From the NCBI RefSeq assembly GCF_000725495.1, contig NZ_JNZD01000025.1:124001-188000 (forward strand): a stretch of DNA of 64,000 bases, in the 5' to 3' direction. Below are positions 22,985 through 31,392 of this stretch, piece after piece. Within the stretch, counting starts at the first letter, position 1; every line of letters begins with the position of its first letter. Both the position numbers and the translations under genes were made by a program. The notes below the pieces were generated by a model that was not told the origin of the DNA, made no database searches, and saw only the letters and a program-made list of their open reading frames with translations. The DNA comes from Streptomyces aureus (lineage in GTDB: Bacteria > Actinomycetota > Actinomycetes > Streptomycetales > Streptomycetaceae).

Positions 22985-25759
22985 TCAGGTCGGGAGCTTC
23001 CAGTTCTGGGCAGCCGAGCCGTTGCAGGTGTAGAGCTGGAGCTGGGTGCCGGTCGTCGTCGTGGAGTTGGGGTCGTCCAGGCACAGCTTGGACTGCGGGT
23101 TGACGAGCGATCCGTTGGCGCCGGCGGTCCACTGCTGGGCGCCGGTGCCGTTGCAGGTCCACAGCTGGATCAGGGTGCCGTTGGTGGTCCCGCTGTGGTC
23201 GACGTCCAGGCACTTGCCGAGCGATCTGATCGTTCCGTCACCGGCGACGATCCAGTCCTGGGCGTAGGTGCTGTTGCAGGTCCAGATCTGGACGTGGGTG
23301 CCGTCGGCGGTGGCGGAACTCGCGTCGTCGACACAGAGGTTGGACGCCACCGCGGAGGTGATCGCCCCGATGCGCGGCGAGGCGGGGGCCGTGGTGTCAC
23401 CGGCGTAGGAGGGCGGGGCGGCGGACGCGGCCGTCGCCCAGGAGGTGTTGGCGCTGGTGCCGAGCGTGAAGTTCAGCGTGCCGCCCGCGGTGATCGCCGA
23501 GGTGGGTGCGTAGGCGTTGTTCCAGGCGGAGCCGTTCCAGCTGGCGGACTGGACGTACGGGGCGTTGTCGGCGGCGCCGTTGCCGTTGATCGTCAGCGTG
23601 TTGCCCGACGGCAGCGTGATCACGGCCTGGGTGAACAGGGGCGAGCCGAGGGCCAGATCGGCGGTTCCCGGGGTCTCGGGGAACATGCCTAGCGCCGACC
23701 ACACGTACCACGCGCTCATCGCGCCGAGGTCGTCGTTGCCGTCGGCGAGCCCGCCCGGGGTGTTCGCCCAGATCTGGTCCTGGATCGCCCGCACGGTGCC
23801 CTGGGTCTTGTAGGGCTGGCCGATGTAGTCGTACTCCCAGGGCAGTTCGATGCTGGGTTCGTTGCCGACCCAGGCGTAGCCCTTGTCACCGGTGTAGCTG
23901 CGCAGCACGGTGTCCAGGTAGTGGCTCATCGCCGTGTTGCCGCCCTTGGCGCGGGCCAGACCGCCGATGTTGAACGGGACCATCCCGGTGTAGATCCAGG
24001 AGTCGGCCTCGACCATGTCGGTGCCGCTGGTGGGGTCGAACCCGCCGGTCCAGGAACCACTGGCGTTGCGCGGCTCGACGAAGCCGGAGGCCGGGTTGAG
24101 CACGTTGCGCCAGCCCTGGGCGCGGTTGGCGTACGTCTTCTGGTTGGCGGTGTCACCGAGGGCGCCGGCCATGGCGGACAGCGCGAAGTCGGCGGTGTTG
24201 TACTCCAGCGTGGTGGCCACGGGACCGTAGAAGTTGCAGCAGCCGTAGCTGCCGTCGTGCGGCATGTACCCGGGAGAGTTCAGGTAGTTGAGGCCCGGGC
24301 GGTCGTTGTTGGCGGTGCTCGCCTGCTTGACCATGTCGGCGAGGGCGGTCCCGGTGTCGAAGTCCCGGGCGCCGAAGGCGTAGTAGTCGGCGAGGATGGC
24401 GTCGGCCGGGTCTCCGACCATGACGTAGGACTCGCCGTTGTTCTCCGACCACTTGGGGAAGATCCCCGTCTGCGCGTAGTCGTCGACCATCGACTGCGCG
24501 GTGTCCGAGGCGACCTGCGGAGCGACCAGGGCCGCCAACTGCGCCTGCGAACGGTAGATGTCCCAGCCTGAGTAGTTGGCGTACACCGCCTTGTGCCCGC
24601 TGTCGACGGTGTGGGTCCTGCCGTCGAAGCCGAAGTACTGGCCGTTCGTGTCGCTGATGACGTTCGGGTGCAGCAGCGAGTGGTACAGCGCCGTGTAGAA
24701 GATCTGCTGCTGCGCCGCGGTGCCGCCCGCGATCTGCACCTTGCCGAGCGTGCTGTTCCAGGCGTTCTGCGCCGCGGTACGGGTCGCGTTGAAGTCCCAG
24801 CCCGCGTTCTCCGCCGCCCGGTTGGCCGTCGCGTTGGCCACCGAGACGTACGAGATGCCGACCTTGGCCTGCACCACCGGGTTGGAGGTGGTGTTGAAGG
24901 TGACGTAGCCGTTCGAGGCGGCGGCCTGGGGAGCGGCGCTGTCCTTGGCGGCCTTCGAGGTCGCGACAGCGGGCAATTTGCCGTGCAGGACAGGCTTGTT
25001 GGGCTTCTCGGCCGCGTTCTTGGAGGCCGTCTCGGGCTTCTTGACGGTGGCCGCCTTGGCGAGCGAGGTGCCCTGCGAGGCGAACGGCTGGTCGAAGACC
25101 ATGTCGAAGTACACGGTGTACGTGTTGCCCGCGCCGCAGAAGTGGCCGCTGGTGACCTGCCCGCTCACCTCGGTGTTCGAGACCTTGGTGAACTGCGTCG
25201 ACGTGGCGCCGTTCTGACTGCCGGTCAGTTTGAAGACCAGGTTGGACTGTGTGCTCGACGGGAAGGTGAAGCGGGCCATGCCGCTGCGGGTCGTGGTGGT
25301 CAGTTCGGTGGTCACCTGGTTGTTGAGGGCGACTTTGTACGAGCCCGCGGACGCCGACTCGTTGGCGTGCGAGAACGCGTCCGTCGCCCCGGTGTTCACG
25401 GCACCGACCGTGGGCAGCACGGGTATGTCGCCGGCCGCGCCGCAGCCGGGCCCGGCGATGTGGGTGAGGCTGAACCCGGTGATGGACGAGTCGTTGTACT
25501 CGTACCCCCCGCCGTCGGGGCGCGACGGCGTGTCCGGGCTCCACTGCACCATGCCGAAGGGCACGTCGGCGCCCGGGAAGTCGTCGGCCTGGTTCGAGGT
25601 TCCGATGAAGGGGTTGACCACGGTGGCGGGCGACGCGACCAGCGCGGCCTTCCCTGCGGCGGCCCACGCGGGCGCGCACAGCCCGGCCGTGGCCAGCGCC
25701 GTGGCCGCCACCAGGCCCAGCACTCTGGTTCCTGGGCGTCTCGACAATCGGGTTCTCAC
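22985..25759 (-). CDS. Secreted GH92 alpha-mannosidase with ricin-type lectin domain
   Basis: This 924-residue secreted enzyme starts at GTG 25759 (GAGGGG upstream) with a typical signal peptide (RVLGLVAATALATAGLCAPAWA). The body is a GH92 exo-alpha-mannosidase: VVNPFIGTSNQADDFPGADV, SPDTPSRPDGGGYEY, GNEPSIELPWEYDYIGQP and PGGLADGNDDLGAMSAWYV match family blocks; these enzymes use calcium and act on alpha-mannosides by inversion. The last 125 residues form a ricin-type trefoil with QxW-like repeats (AQDWIVAG, AQQWTAGA, AQNWKLPT). An alanine/lysine-rich insert occurs near residues 245-285. Two operators upstream suggest substrate-induced control. Confidence 0.93.
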   Translation of the reverse strand: MRTRLSRRPGTRVLGLVAATALATAGLCAPAWAAAGKAALVASPATVVNPFIGTSNQADDFPGADVPFGMVQWSPDTPSRPDGGGYEYNDSSITGFSLTHIAGPGCGAAGDIPVLPTVGAVNTGATDAFSHANESASAGSYKVALNNQVTTELTTTTRSGMARFTFPSSTQSNLVFKLTGSQNGATSTQFTKVSNTEVSGQVTSGHFCGAGNTYTVYFDMVFDQPFASQGTSLAKAATVKKPETASKNAAEKPNKPVLHGKLPAVATSKAAKDSAAPQAAASNGYVTFNTTSNPVVQAKVGISYVSVANATANRAAENAGWDFNATRTAAQNAWNSTLGKVQIAGGTAAQQQIFYTALYHSLLHPNVISDTNGQYFGFDGRTHTVDSGHKAVYANYSGWDIYRSQAQLAALVAPQVASDTAQSMVDDYAQTGIFPKWSENNGESYVMVGDPADAILADYYAFGARDFDTGTALADMVKQASTANNDRPGLNYLNSPGYMPHDGSYGCCNFYGPVATTLEYNTADFALSAMAGALGDTANQKTYANRAQGWRNVLNPASGFVEPRNASGSWTGGFDPTSGTDMVEADSWIYTGMVPFNIGGLARAKGGNTAMSHYLDTVLRSYTGDKGYAWVGNEPSIELPWEYDYIGQPYKTQGTVRAIQDQIWANTPGGLADGNDDLGAMSAWYVWSALGMFPETPGTADLALGSPLFTQAVITLPSGNTLTINGNGAADNAPYVQSASWNGSAWNNAYAPTSAITAGGTLNFTLGTSANTSWATAASAAPPSYAGDTTAPASPRIGAITSAVASNLCVDDASSATADGTHVQIWTCNSTYAQDWIVAGDGTIRSLGKCLDVDHSGTTNGTLIQLWTCNGTGAQQWTAGANGSLVNPQSKLCLDDPNSTTTTGTQLQLYTCNGSAAQNWKLPT

Positions 25760-25798
25760 AGGGGTTTCCCCTCTACTCGGGAGCGGGAGGTAGTGCCT

Positions 25799-25810
25799 GA
25801 CAACGTTGTC
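25799..25810. promoter_or_regulatory. Palindromic operator, proximal copy
   Basis: GACAACGTTGTC is a perfect 12-bp palindrome 40 bases upstream of the GH92 start. The form, with a central CG, is typical of LacI-family sites. No LacI gene is in the window. Confidence 0.75.
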
Positions 25811-25869
25811 TTCCTGGCGGAGCGCTTCACTTGACCGGCGAGCGGGTTCACTGAGCGGCAGTCGAGGCC

Positions 25870-25881
25870 GACAACGTTGTC
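25870..25881. promoter_or_regulatory. Palindromic operator, distal copy
   Basis: The same 12-bp palindrome GACAACGTTGTC recurs 71 bases further upstream, close to a whole number of helical turns, which would allow looping between two repressor dimers. Confidence 0.75.
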
Positions 25882-26132
25882 GCGATGTCGGGACGAGGTA
25901 CCGGTGGTGCGAGCGCACTGACGGGGTCCGGGCCGCGTCGGAGCCGGGGGCGCGGACGAGAACTCTTCGTGAAGCTAGCTACAGGGCAGGGTCATGTCAA
26001 CGATTCGCGCAAGGGGCCGCTCTTTCCGTCGCCACTCCCCCCACAGCGCTTCCGGGGGGATCCGCTCAGCGGGCGAGAGCGACAGTTCCGTACGAAGATG
26101 CGCCGCCTGTCGTTTGGACGGACCGTTGAGAC

Positions 26133-26312
26133 ATGACACATCCACTCGTACCGCCCGGTGAGACGCCGCCCGTGGAGGGCTCCATCGCGGAAGCGCATCA
26201 GGAGCGGCCCGACGGCGGGATCTGGGAACACCCCTACATCTGGCTCACGTTCATCGTCGTGGGCTCGGTGATCGTCGCCGGGTACTTCGTGGCCCGCATC
26301 AGCGGATACTGA
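26133..26312 (+). CDS. DUF6480 family small membrane protein
   Basis: This 59-residue protein begins MTHPLVPPGETPPVEGSIAE, with the PGETPP-EGS signature of the DUF6480 family, then has one C-terminal membrane helix (YIWLTFIVVGSVIVAGYFVA). Family members in Streptomyces are short, proline-rich at the N-terminus and single-spanning, of unknown function. ATG 26133 has only a weak ribosome binding site. Confidence 0.75.
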   Translation: MTHPLVPPGETPPVEGSIAEAHQERPDGGIWEHPYIWLTFIVVGSVIVAGYFVARISGY

Positions 26313-26446
26313 CCCGGCCGGTAACGCTGCGTGCATGAAGGCGCGCACAAGAAGCGGTGATTGGTGCTCTGTTGGTGGCTTGTTGCGACCGTCCCGGATG
26401 ATCCCTGTCGTGCGGCGAGGGCCGCACGAGAGGGAGGGAACGCACC

Positions 26447-26857
26447 ATGAACGCACGTACGCTCGCACGCCGGGCCGTCGTCGGGGCCGGCACGCTGGCC
26501 GGGGTCGCCACCCTGGTTCTCGGCGGCAGCGGGGTCGCCTCCGCCGAGACCGCGCGCTCCACGGTCTGGAGCAAGAACTGCTCGGGCACGCTCATGACGA
26601 ACTACGTCCAGGGCGGCGGCGGCTGGCAGGTCCGCAACTATGTGAACAACACCGCCGGCAGCACCACCTGTTCGGGCTGGATCGACTGGGCCGAGTTCGG
26701 CAACACCAGCGACTTCGACGGCCTGGTGAACCGGGTCTGGGTCGACCCCGGGCGCAGCCAGGAGTCCCTGTTCATGCCGGACAACGCCCCCGCGCTGGCC
26801 CGGGTGTGCGTACAGGCGAACGGCGACAACACGGCGCGCTGCAGCGCCTGGTGGTAG
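26447..26857 (+). CDS. Secreted small protein, function unknown
   Basis: This 136-residue protein has a clear signal peptide (RRAVVGAGTLAGVATLVLGG, cleavage after about ASA at residue 33). The mature part of about 100 residues has four cysteines (in KNCSG, TTCSG, RVCVQ and ARCSAWW) that could form two disulphides, and many Trp, Asn and Gly, fitting a small extracellular beta protein. I do not recognise the family. ATG 26447 follows GAGAGGGAGGG. It stands alone, followed by long tandem repeats. Confidence 0.8.
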   Translation: MNARTLARRAVVGAGTLAGVATLVLGGSGVASAETARSTVWSKNCSGTLMTNYVQGGGGWQVRNYVNNTAGSTTCSGWIDWAEFGNTSDFDGLVNRVWVDPGRSQESLFMPDNAPALARVCVQANGDNTARCSAWW

Positions 26858-26978
26858 TCCGTCGACGCCGGGCGTCACCGCTCCCGCCGGGGGAATCCCC
26901 GTAGGCGCCGGGTCCGCCTGAGGAGCAGCGTCCTGATGTCGGCCGGGGGCCGCGGGGGAGTCGAGGTCCACTCCCCCG

Positions 26979-27375
26979 CGGCCCGCCGCTGCGTCGCGGG
27001 GGCTGAACGGGGCGGGCGGGTGGTCGTGCGCGGCGCCACGACGGGTGGGCGGTCGTTCTCGGCACCCCGAGGCCGCGCCACCGGCGAATCACCGCGGCCT
27101 CGCGGGGGACGGAACGGCGCGGGCGGGCGGGTGGTCGAGCCCGGCGCCACGGGGTGGGTGGTCGTCCTCGGCACAGCGGGGCAGCGCTACCGGCGGACCG
27201 CCGCTGCGTCGCGGGTGACTGAACGGCGCGGGCGGGTGGTCGAGCCCGGCACCACGGGGTGGGTGGTCCTCCTCGGCACAGCGGGGCAGCGCTACCGGCG
27301 GACCGCCGCTGCGTCGCGGGGGCTGAACGGCGTGGGCGGGCGGGTGATCGTGCGCGCCACCTCGATGCAGCGCTA
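26979..27375 (-). repeat. About 105-bp imperfect tandem repeats at the 3' end of a methyltransferase gene
   Basis: Units beginning near 27005, 27112, 27221 and 27325 recur at spacings of 107, 109 and 104 bases. Each contains GCTGCGTCGCG, GAACGGCG, GGCGGGTGG and, in three cases, GCAGCGCTACCGGCGGACCG. On the minus strand that last block is the end of the methyltransferase gene: Ala-Val-Arg-Arg and its TAG stop. The stop is thus repeated at 27375, 27294 and 27189, all in one frame. Confidence 0.85.
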
Positions 27376-28221
27376 CCGGCGGACCGCCGAGATCAGACCG
27401 CCGGGTCCCTCCGCGTGCCGCGGCGGGGTGCCGATCGGGCGGCCGTAGGCGGCGCCGCACTCGCGCAGGGTGTGGCTCGTGGCCTCCCAGCCGTGCCCGG
27501 CCAGCCATTCCACCGGGTCGTCGGGCATCTCCGAGCGCCAGAAGGACGCCGCCGATCCCGGCACCGCGTCCGCGGCGAAGCGGTCGATCGCACCGCGCGC
27601 GCTCCACGTCAGTCCCATCCGACTGCCTGCCGCGGACCGTGCGCCGATCCGGGCGAGCAGCTGCTCCACCGCGTCCTCGGGCAGATAGATCAGCAGTCCC
27701 TCGGCGATCCACACGGTCGGCGCGGCCGGGTCGTGCCCCGCGGCGGCGAGCGCGGCCGGCCAGTCCTCGCGCAGGTCCACCGCCACGGTGATCCGCTCGC
27801 AGCGTGCGACGGCCCGCTCCTGGCGCAGCACCGACTCCTTGAAGTCCAGTGGCGCGGCGGTGTCGACCTCGAACAGCCGAGTGCGCTCGGACCAGTCCGT
27901 CCGGAAGGCCCGGCTGTCCATGCCGGCGCCGAGCAGCACGACCTGCCGGATCCCGGACGCGACGGCCCGTCGCAGCAGGTCGTCGAGGAACTTCGTCCTG
28001 ATCACGATGGAGTACGACACGGCCAGCCGCCGGAGCCTCGCGCTCTCGTCGTCGGGCGGCGGCGAGGAGGGCCACAGGCCGCCCGCGGCGGCGAAGGCCC
28101 TGGCCAGCGGGTCGCGGAACAGCGCGTCCTCGCGTTCGGTCTCGAGCGCTCGCACCCTCGCCACACCCACCGCCGTGGACCACACTCCCGACGGCCGCAC
28201 CCGCTCCCGTTGATCAGCCAC
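27373..28221 (-). CDS. Class I SAM-dependent methyltransferase, leucine carboxyl methyltransferase-like
   Basis: This 282-residue protein is of the LCM/TIGR00027 family of putative S-adenosylmethionine methyltransferases common in actinobacteria. Family blocks are RVRALETEREDALFRDPLAR, VSYSIVIRTKFLDDLL, the SAM loop QVVLLGAGMDSRAFR and the acidic end of strand 2 in RLFEVDTA, and WIAEGLLIYLPEDAV. The substrate is unknown. GTG 28221 is the start. The 3' end is duplicated in tandem repeats. Confidence 0.9.
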   Translation of the reverse strand: MADQRERVRPSGVWSTAVGVARVRALETEREDALFRDPLARAFAAAGGLWPSSPPPDDESARLRRLAVSYSIVIRTKFLDDLLRRAVASGIRQVVLLGAGMDSRAFRTDWSERTRLFEVDTAAPLDFKESVLRQERAVARCERITVAVDLREDWPAALAAAGHDPAAPTVWIAEGLLIYLPEDAVEQLLARIGARSAAGSRMGLTWSARGAIDRFAADAVPGSAASFWRSEMPDDPVEWLAGHGWEATSHTLRECGAAYGRPIGTPPRHAEGPGGLISAVRR

Positions 28222-28255
28222 CGAGCCAGCCTAAGGGCTGCCCCAGGGCGACCCG

Positions 28256-28367
28256 ATCCGAGCCCCCGGCTCAAGTATCCGGATCCGAGCCCCCGGCTCA
28301 GGTATGCAGCCACGGCCCCCGACTCAGGCCTGCCGCCACAGAGCCCCGAGCGTCAGACGTGCAGCCA
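28256..28367 (-). repeat. 26-29-bp tandem repeats spanning a stop codon
   Basis: On the minus strand, four related units start in the last codons of the membrane protein gene (TGGCTGCA...TGA). Each holds a CTGAG- or TTGAG-type TGA and a GGGGGCTCGG block. TGAs lie at 28355, 28326, 28300 and 28273, spaced 29, 26 and 27 bases apart, so stops occur in all three frames. Confidence 0.8.
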
Positions 28368-29180
28368 CGTGTCGGACAGCCGTACCCCATGGCGCGTGCG
28401 CAGCCGCCGCAGCTCCCAGCGGGCCAGCAGCACCAGGGTCACCGGTCCGGTCAGACCGAGCACCAGCCGCATCGGCATCGAGACCTTGTCGTACATGGGG
28501 TCCCCCATCGAGGGGAGGACGACGGCCAGGACGGTGAAGAACGGCACCAGCGCAGGCAGGGCGTCGTTGATGTCGGCGACGCGCCCTCCGTTGAGGATGA
28601 GCAACAGGCCGCCGTAGGCGCTGAAGGCGAGCGCCCACATGCCGTACGCGACGGCCCAGGGTGAGGACCAGTAGGGCCACCGGGTGAGGTCAGCGGGCTT
28701 GAGGACGATCGAGGCGGCCGTGAGGAAGAACGCCAGGAACGGGCCGCGCCAGAGCGCCACCGCGGCCCACTTACGGCCCCGGGGCGTCATCGCGATGATC
28801 CCCCAGGCGACGTAGACGTTGAACAGGACGGCGGTGAAGCCGTAGGCGAAGCTCCGGTAGAACTGGGCCGGCATCTCCCGCACGGGCACCAGTTCGAAGT
28901 ACCACCAGGCGCCCACGGTCAGCAGCAGTCCCAGCACCATGCGCCCGATCCTGACGCCGTCGATCACCCGGTCCACGACCCGGCCCTCGCGGGTCGGTGA
29001 GCACACCCGGTGCGCGGCGATCACCGGGATCAGCCAGCCGAGCCACCACAGGATCCCGCGCCGCGCCCGGGGGACGGTGAGGAAAACGGGGGGCGGCGTC
29101 CGGCGGGGCGGCGTGGCGGGCGGCGTCCCGGGCGGCGGAGGGACCGTCGGGTCACCTGTGGTCGGATGTATCACTGCCAC
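28353..29180 (-). CDS. Multi-spanning membrane protein, function unknown
   Basis: This 275-residue protein has a proline/threonine-rich N-terminus (residues 1-35) and about seven hydrophobic segments, among them ILWWLGWLIPVIAAH, MVLGLLLTVGAWWYFELVPV, AVLFNVYVAWGIIAM and LVPFFTVLAVVLPSMG. Conserved-looking polar pieces between helices include REMPAQFYRSFAYG and SMGDPMYDKVSMP. I do not recognise a family. GTG 29180 is the start, GTG 29174 an alternative. Its 3' end is duplicated in short tandem repeats. It is divergent from the amidase gene. Confidence 0.8.
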   Translation of the reverse strand: MAVIHPTTGDPTVPPPPGTPPATPPRRTPPPVFLTVPRARRGILWWLGWLIPVIAAHRVCSPTREGRVVDRVIDGVRIGRMVLGLLLTVGAWWYFELVPVREMPAQFYRSFAYGFTAVLFNVYVAWGIIAMTPRGRKWAAVALWRGPFLAFFLTAASIVLKPADLTRWPYWSSPWAVAYGMWALAFSAYGGLLLILNGGRVADINDALPALVPFFTVLAVVLPSMGDPMYDKVSMPMRLVLGLTGPVTLVLLARWELRRLRTRHGVRLSDTWLHV

Positions 29181-29390
29181 CGCCCCCGCAGTCGCGCTCC
29201 CGGCGGCGCGCAGGCGCCCCCGTCGGCCATCAGTGTCACGTCAACCACCGTAACGGACACCCGAGTTGTGGTCAGGCGGCTTCCGTCGACGCCTCGCCCC
29301 GCGCGGCCACCGGCAGCCACACCGCCGTCGGCCCGCCCGCCGCGCCGGGCGCCTCGCCTCCGGCCGGCGGGCACCGAAGGGGGCACATCC

Positions 29391-29451
29391 TTGACAGCTA
29401 CGGCACCGGGGACCACGATAGTTAAATCAAACGTCGTCTTATAACGACGTT
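29391..29451 (+). promoter_or_regulatory. Amidase promoter with inverted-repeat operator (site A)
   Basis: TTGACA at 29391-29396 and GATAGT at 29417-29422 (20-base spacing; ACGATA at 18 is an alternative) form a promoter. Just behind it AACGTCGT (29430-29437) and ACGACGTT (29444-29451) make a perfect 8-bp inverted repeat around CTTATA, covering the start of transcription. The same architecture recurs at 36765, 44471 and 45293. Confidence 0.75.
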
Positions 29452-29532
29452 GTATTTACGGAGGGGAACCCGTGCCACCCCTCCGCTCCCGCCGCGCGTT
29501 CCGCCCCGGGGCGCGCCGTCGTAGAGGCGATC

Positions 29533-30990
29533 ATGGAACACGACTCCCCCGCCACCGAACCGTGGCAGCTCTCGGCCGTCGAGCTCGCCGCCGCGGTCCG
29601 CGACCGCACGCTCTCCTCGGCCGACATCGTGCGGTCCTGTCTGGACCGCATCGACGCCGTCAACCCGCGCGTCAACGCGCTCGCCGACCTCCGCCCCGAG
29701 GAGGCGCTCGAGCAGGCCCACGCCGCCGACCGGCTCACCGCCTCGGGCGCCGAGCTCGGCCCGCTGCACGGCATCCCCGTCTCCACGAAGATCAATACGG
29801 ACCAGCGGGGATACGCCACCAGCCACGGTGTCGCCGCCCTCGCCGGGACCCTCGCGGCGCGCGACGCCGCCTGTGTGACGGCGCTGCGCGAGGCGGGAGC
29901 CGTACTGGTCGGCCGCAGCAACGCCCCGTCGTTCTCCTACCGCTGGTTCAGCACGAACGACCTGCACGGCCGCACGCTCAACCCGTGGGCGGCCGACCGC
30001 ACCCCCGGCGGCTCCAGCGGCGGGGCGTCCGCGAGTCTGGCCGCCGGCATGACGCCGATCGCCCAGGGCAACGACATCGGCGGCTCGATCCGGTACCCGG
30101 CCGCCTGCTGCGGCGTGGTGGGCATCCGCCCGACCGTCGGCCGGGTGTCCAACTGGACGGAGCCGGTGTACGTCGACACCCCCGGTGGCCGCCAGCAGCT
30201 CGTCATGCCGCCGACCGTGCTGAACTGCGCCGTCGAGGGCCCGCTCGCCCGCACCGTGGCCGACGCCCGGCTCGCCCTGCGGGTGATGAGCACCCCCGAC
30301 CTGCGGGACCCCGTCGGCGTCCCGGGCCTGCCGGACCGCCCCGCGCCGGACGCGCTCCCCCGCGTGAGCGTCGTGCGCGGCATCGGTACGGTCGCGAACC
30401 ACCCTGCCGTCGAGAAGGCCCTCGACGAGGCCGTCGCCAAGCTGACCGACGCCGGGTACCAGGTCGAGGAGCTGGACGGACTCCCCCTGCTCGCCGAAGC
30501 GGCACGGCTGTGGTCCCTGCTCATCTACGAGGACTTCCGGCCCACCATGCCGACCGTGGAGATGATCGGGGACGCGGACATCCGCACCTCGCTGACGTAC
30601 TCCTTCGCCGCGGCGGCCGGCCAGTGGGGCGACTCCCCGACGCTGGCGGAGTACATCCACGGCTGGTCCCGGCGCGGGGCGCTGGTCACCGAGCTCCAGG
30701 AGCTGCTCGGCCGGGACCGGCTGCTGCTCACCCCGGTGTCCGCGGAGCCCCCGTTCGAACAGGACGCCGACATCGCGAGCCCCGAGCGGGCCGCGCAGCT
30801 CGTCGCGGCGATGTGGCCGATGGCGGCCGTCCCGATCCTCGGTTTCCCCGCGGCCACGGTGCCCAGTGCCCTCATCGACGGCCTGCCGATGAGCGTGCAG
30901 CTGATCGGCGGACGCTTCGAGGAGGAGACGGTCCTCGACGCCGCCCAGGCCGTCGAGGACCGGACTCCCCGGCTGACGCCGACACTCTGA
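29533..30990 (+). CDS. Amidase signature family hydrolase
   Basis: This 485-residue enzyme belongs to the amidase signature family, which hydrolyses carboxamides through a Ser-cisSer-Lys triad. The lysine is in GIPVSTKINTDQRG, the cis-serine in TPGGSSGGASASLAAG and the nucleophilic serine in GNDIGGSIRYPA. Length and motif spacing are normal and there is no signal peptide, so it is cytoplasmic. ATG 29533 follows AGAGG. A TetR-type operator covers its promoter and matches those of the CocE/ABC operon and the TetR gene, so it probably cleaves an amide imported by that transporter. Confidence 0.92.
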   Translation: MEHDSPATEPWQLSAVELAAAVRDRTLSSADIVRSCLDRIDAVNPRVNALADLRPEEALEQAHAADRLTASGAELGPLHGIPVSTKINTDQRGYATSHGVAALAGTLAARDAACVTALREAGAVLVGRSNAPSFSYRWFSTNDLHGRTLNPWAADRTPGGSSGGASASLAAGMTPIAQGNDIGGSIRYPAACCGVVGIRPTVGRVSNWTEPVYVDTPGGRQQLVMPPTVLNCAVEGPLARTVADARLALRVMSTPDLRDPVGVPGLPDRPAPDALPRVSVVRGIGTVANHPAVEKALDEAVAKLTDAGYQVEELDGLPLLAEAARLWSLLIYEDFRPTMPTVEMIGDADIRTSLTYSFAAAAGQWGDSPTLAEYIHGWSRRGALVTELQELLGRDRLLLTPVSAEPPFEQDADIASPERAAQLVAAMWPMAAVPILGFPAATVPSALIDGLPMSVQLIGGRFEEETVLDAAQAVEDRTPRLTPTL

Positions 30991-31234
30991 CCTGGCGGGC
31001 GTGAGGCAGGGGGTGGGCGCTCCGTCCAGGGGCGCCCGCCCGTCTGTGCCGCTCCGGGTGCCGGAAGCGTGTCGGCAGGGGGCCGTGCGGTTGGGATCCC
31101 GGCCGCACGGGCGCTCGGTCGCGGTCGCAGCACCTGCACGGTCCCAGGGCCGTCGCGGTCGCTGGTCCCAGAGGCAGCCTCAGGTCGTAGCCGCCGCCCG
31201 CCGCCCGCAGCCCGCAGCCGGGAACATGATGAAG

Positions 31235-31302
31235 ACGAGTGAGGGCCTCCGGGTCCGGTACGGATGCAACTGCCCGTACCGGACCCGAAGGCCCTCACTC
31301 GT
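31235..31302. terminator. Very long bidirectional terminator hairpin
   Basis: Bases 31235-31263 pair with 31274-31302 over 29 positions with one mismatch around a 10-base loop. It lies between the rightward amidase gene and the leftward MaoC gene. The stem is unusually long for a terminator. Confidence 0.75.
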
Positions 31303-31392
31303 GTCCCGGCTCCCGCCTGCGCCCACCCACCCCCACCGGCGGCACGCCACCGCCCGGGGCAGGGCACGGTCCCCGCCCCGGGCGGCCCCCGG

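Noticed and set aside
25870..26128. A rightward frame starting at 25885 upstream of the DUF6480 gene
   Set aside because: It overlaps the palindromic operator region, has arginine-rich low-complexity composition and no family resemblance.
26979..27375. Possible CRISPR-like or integron-type array
   Set aside because: Units of about 105 bases are contiguous with no variable spacers, and no Cas or integrase gene is present.
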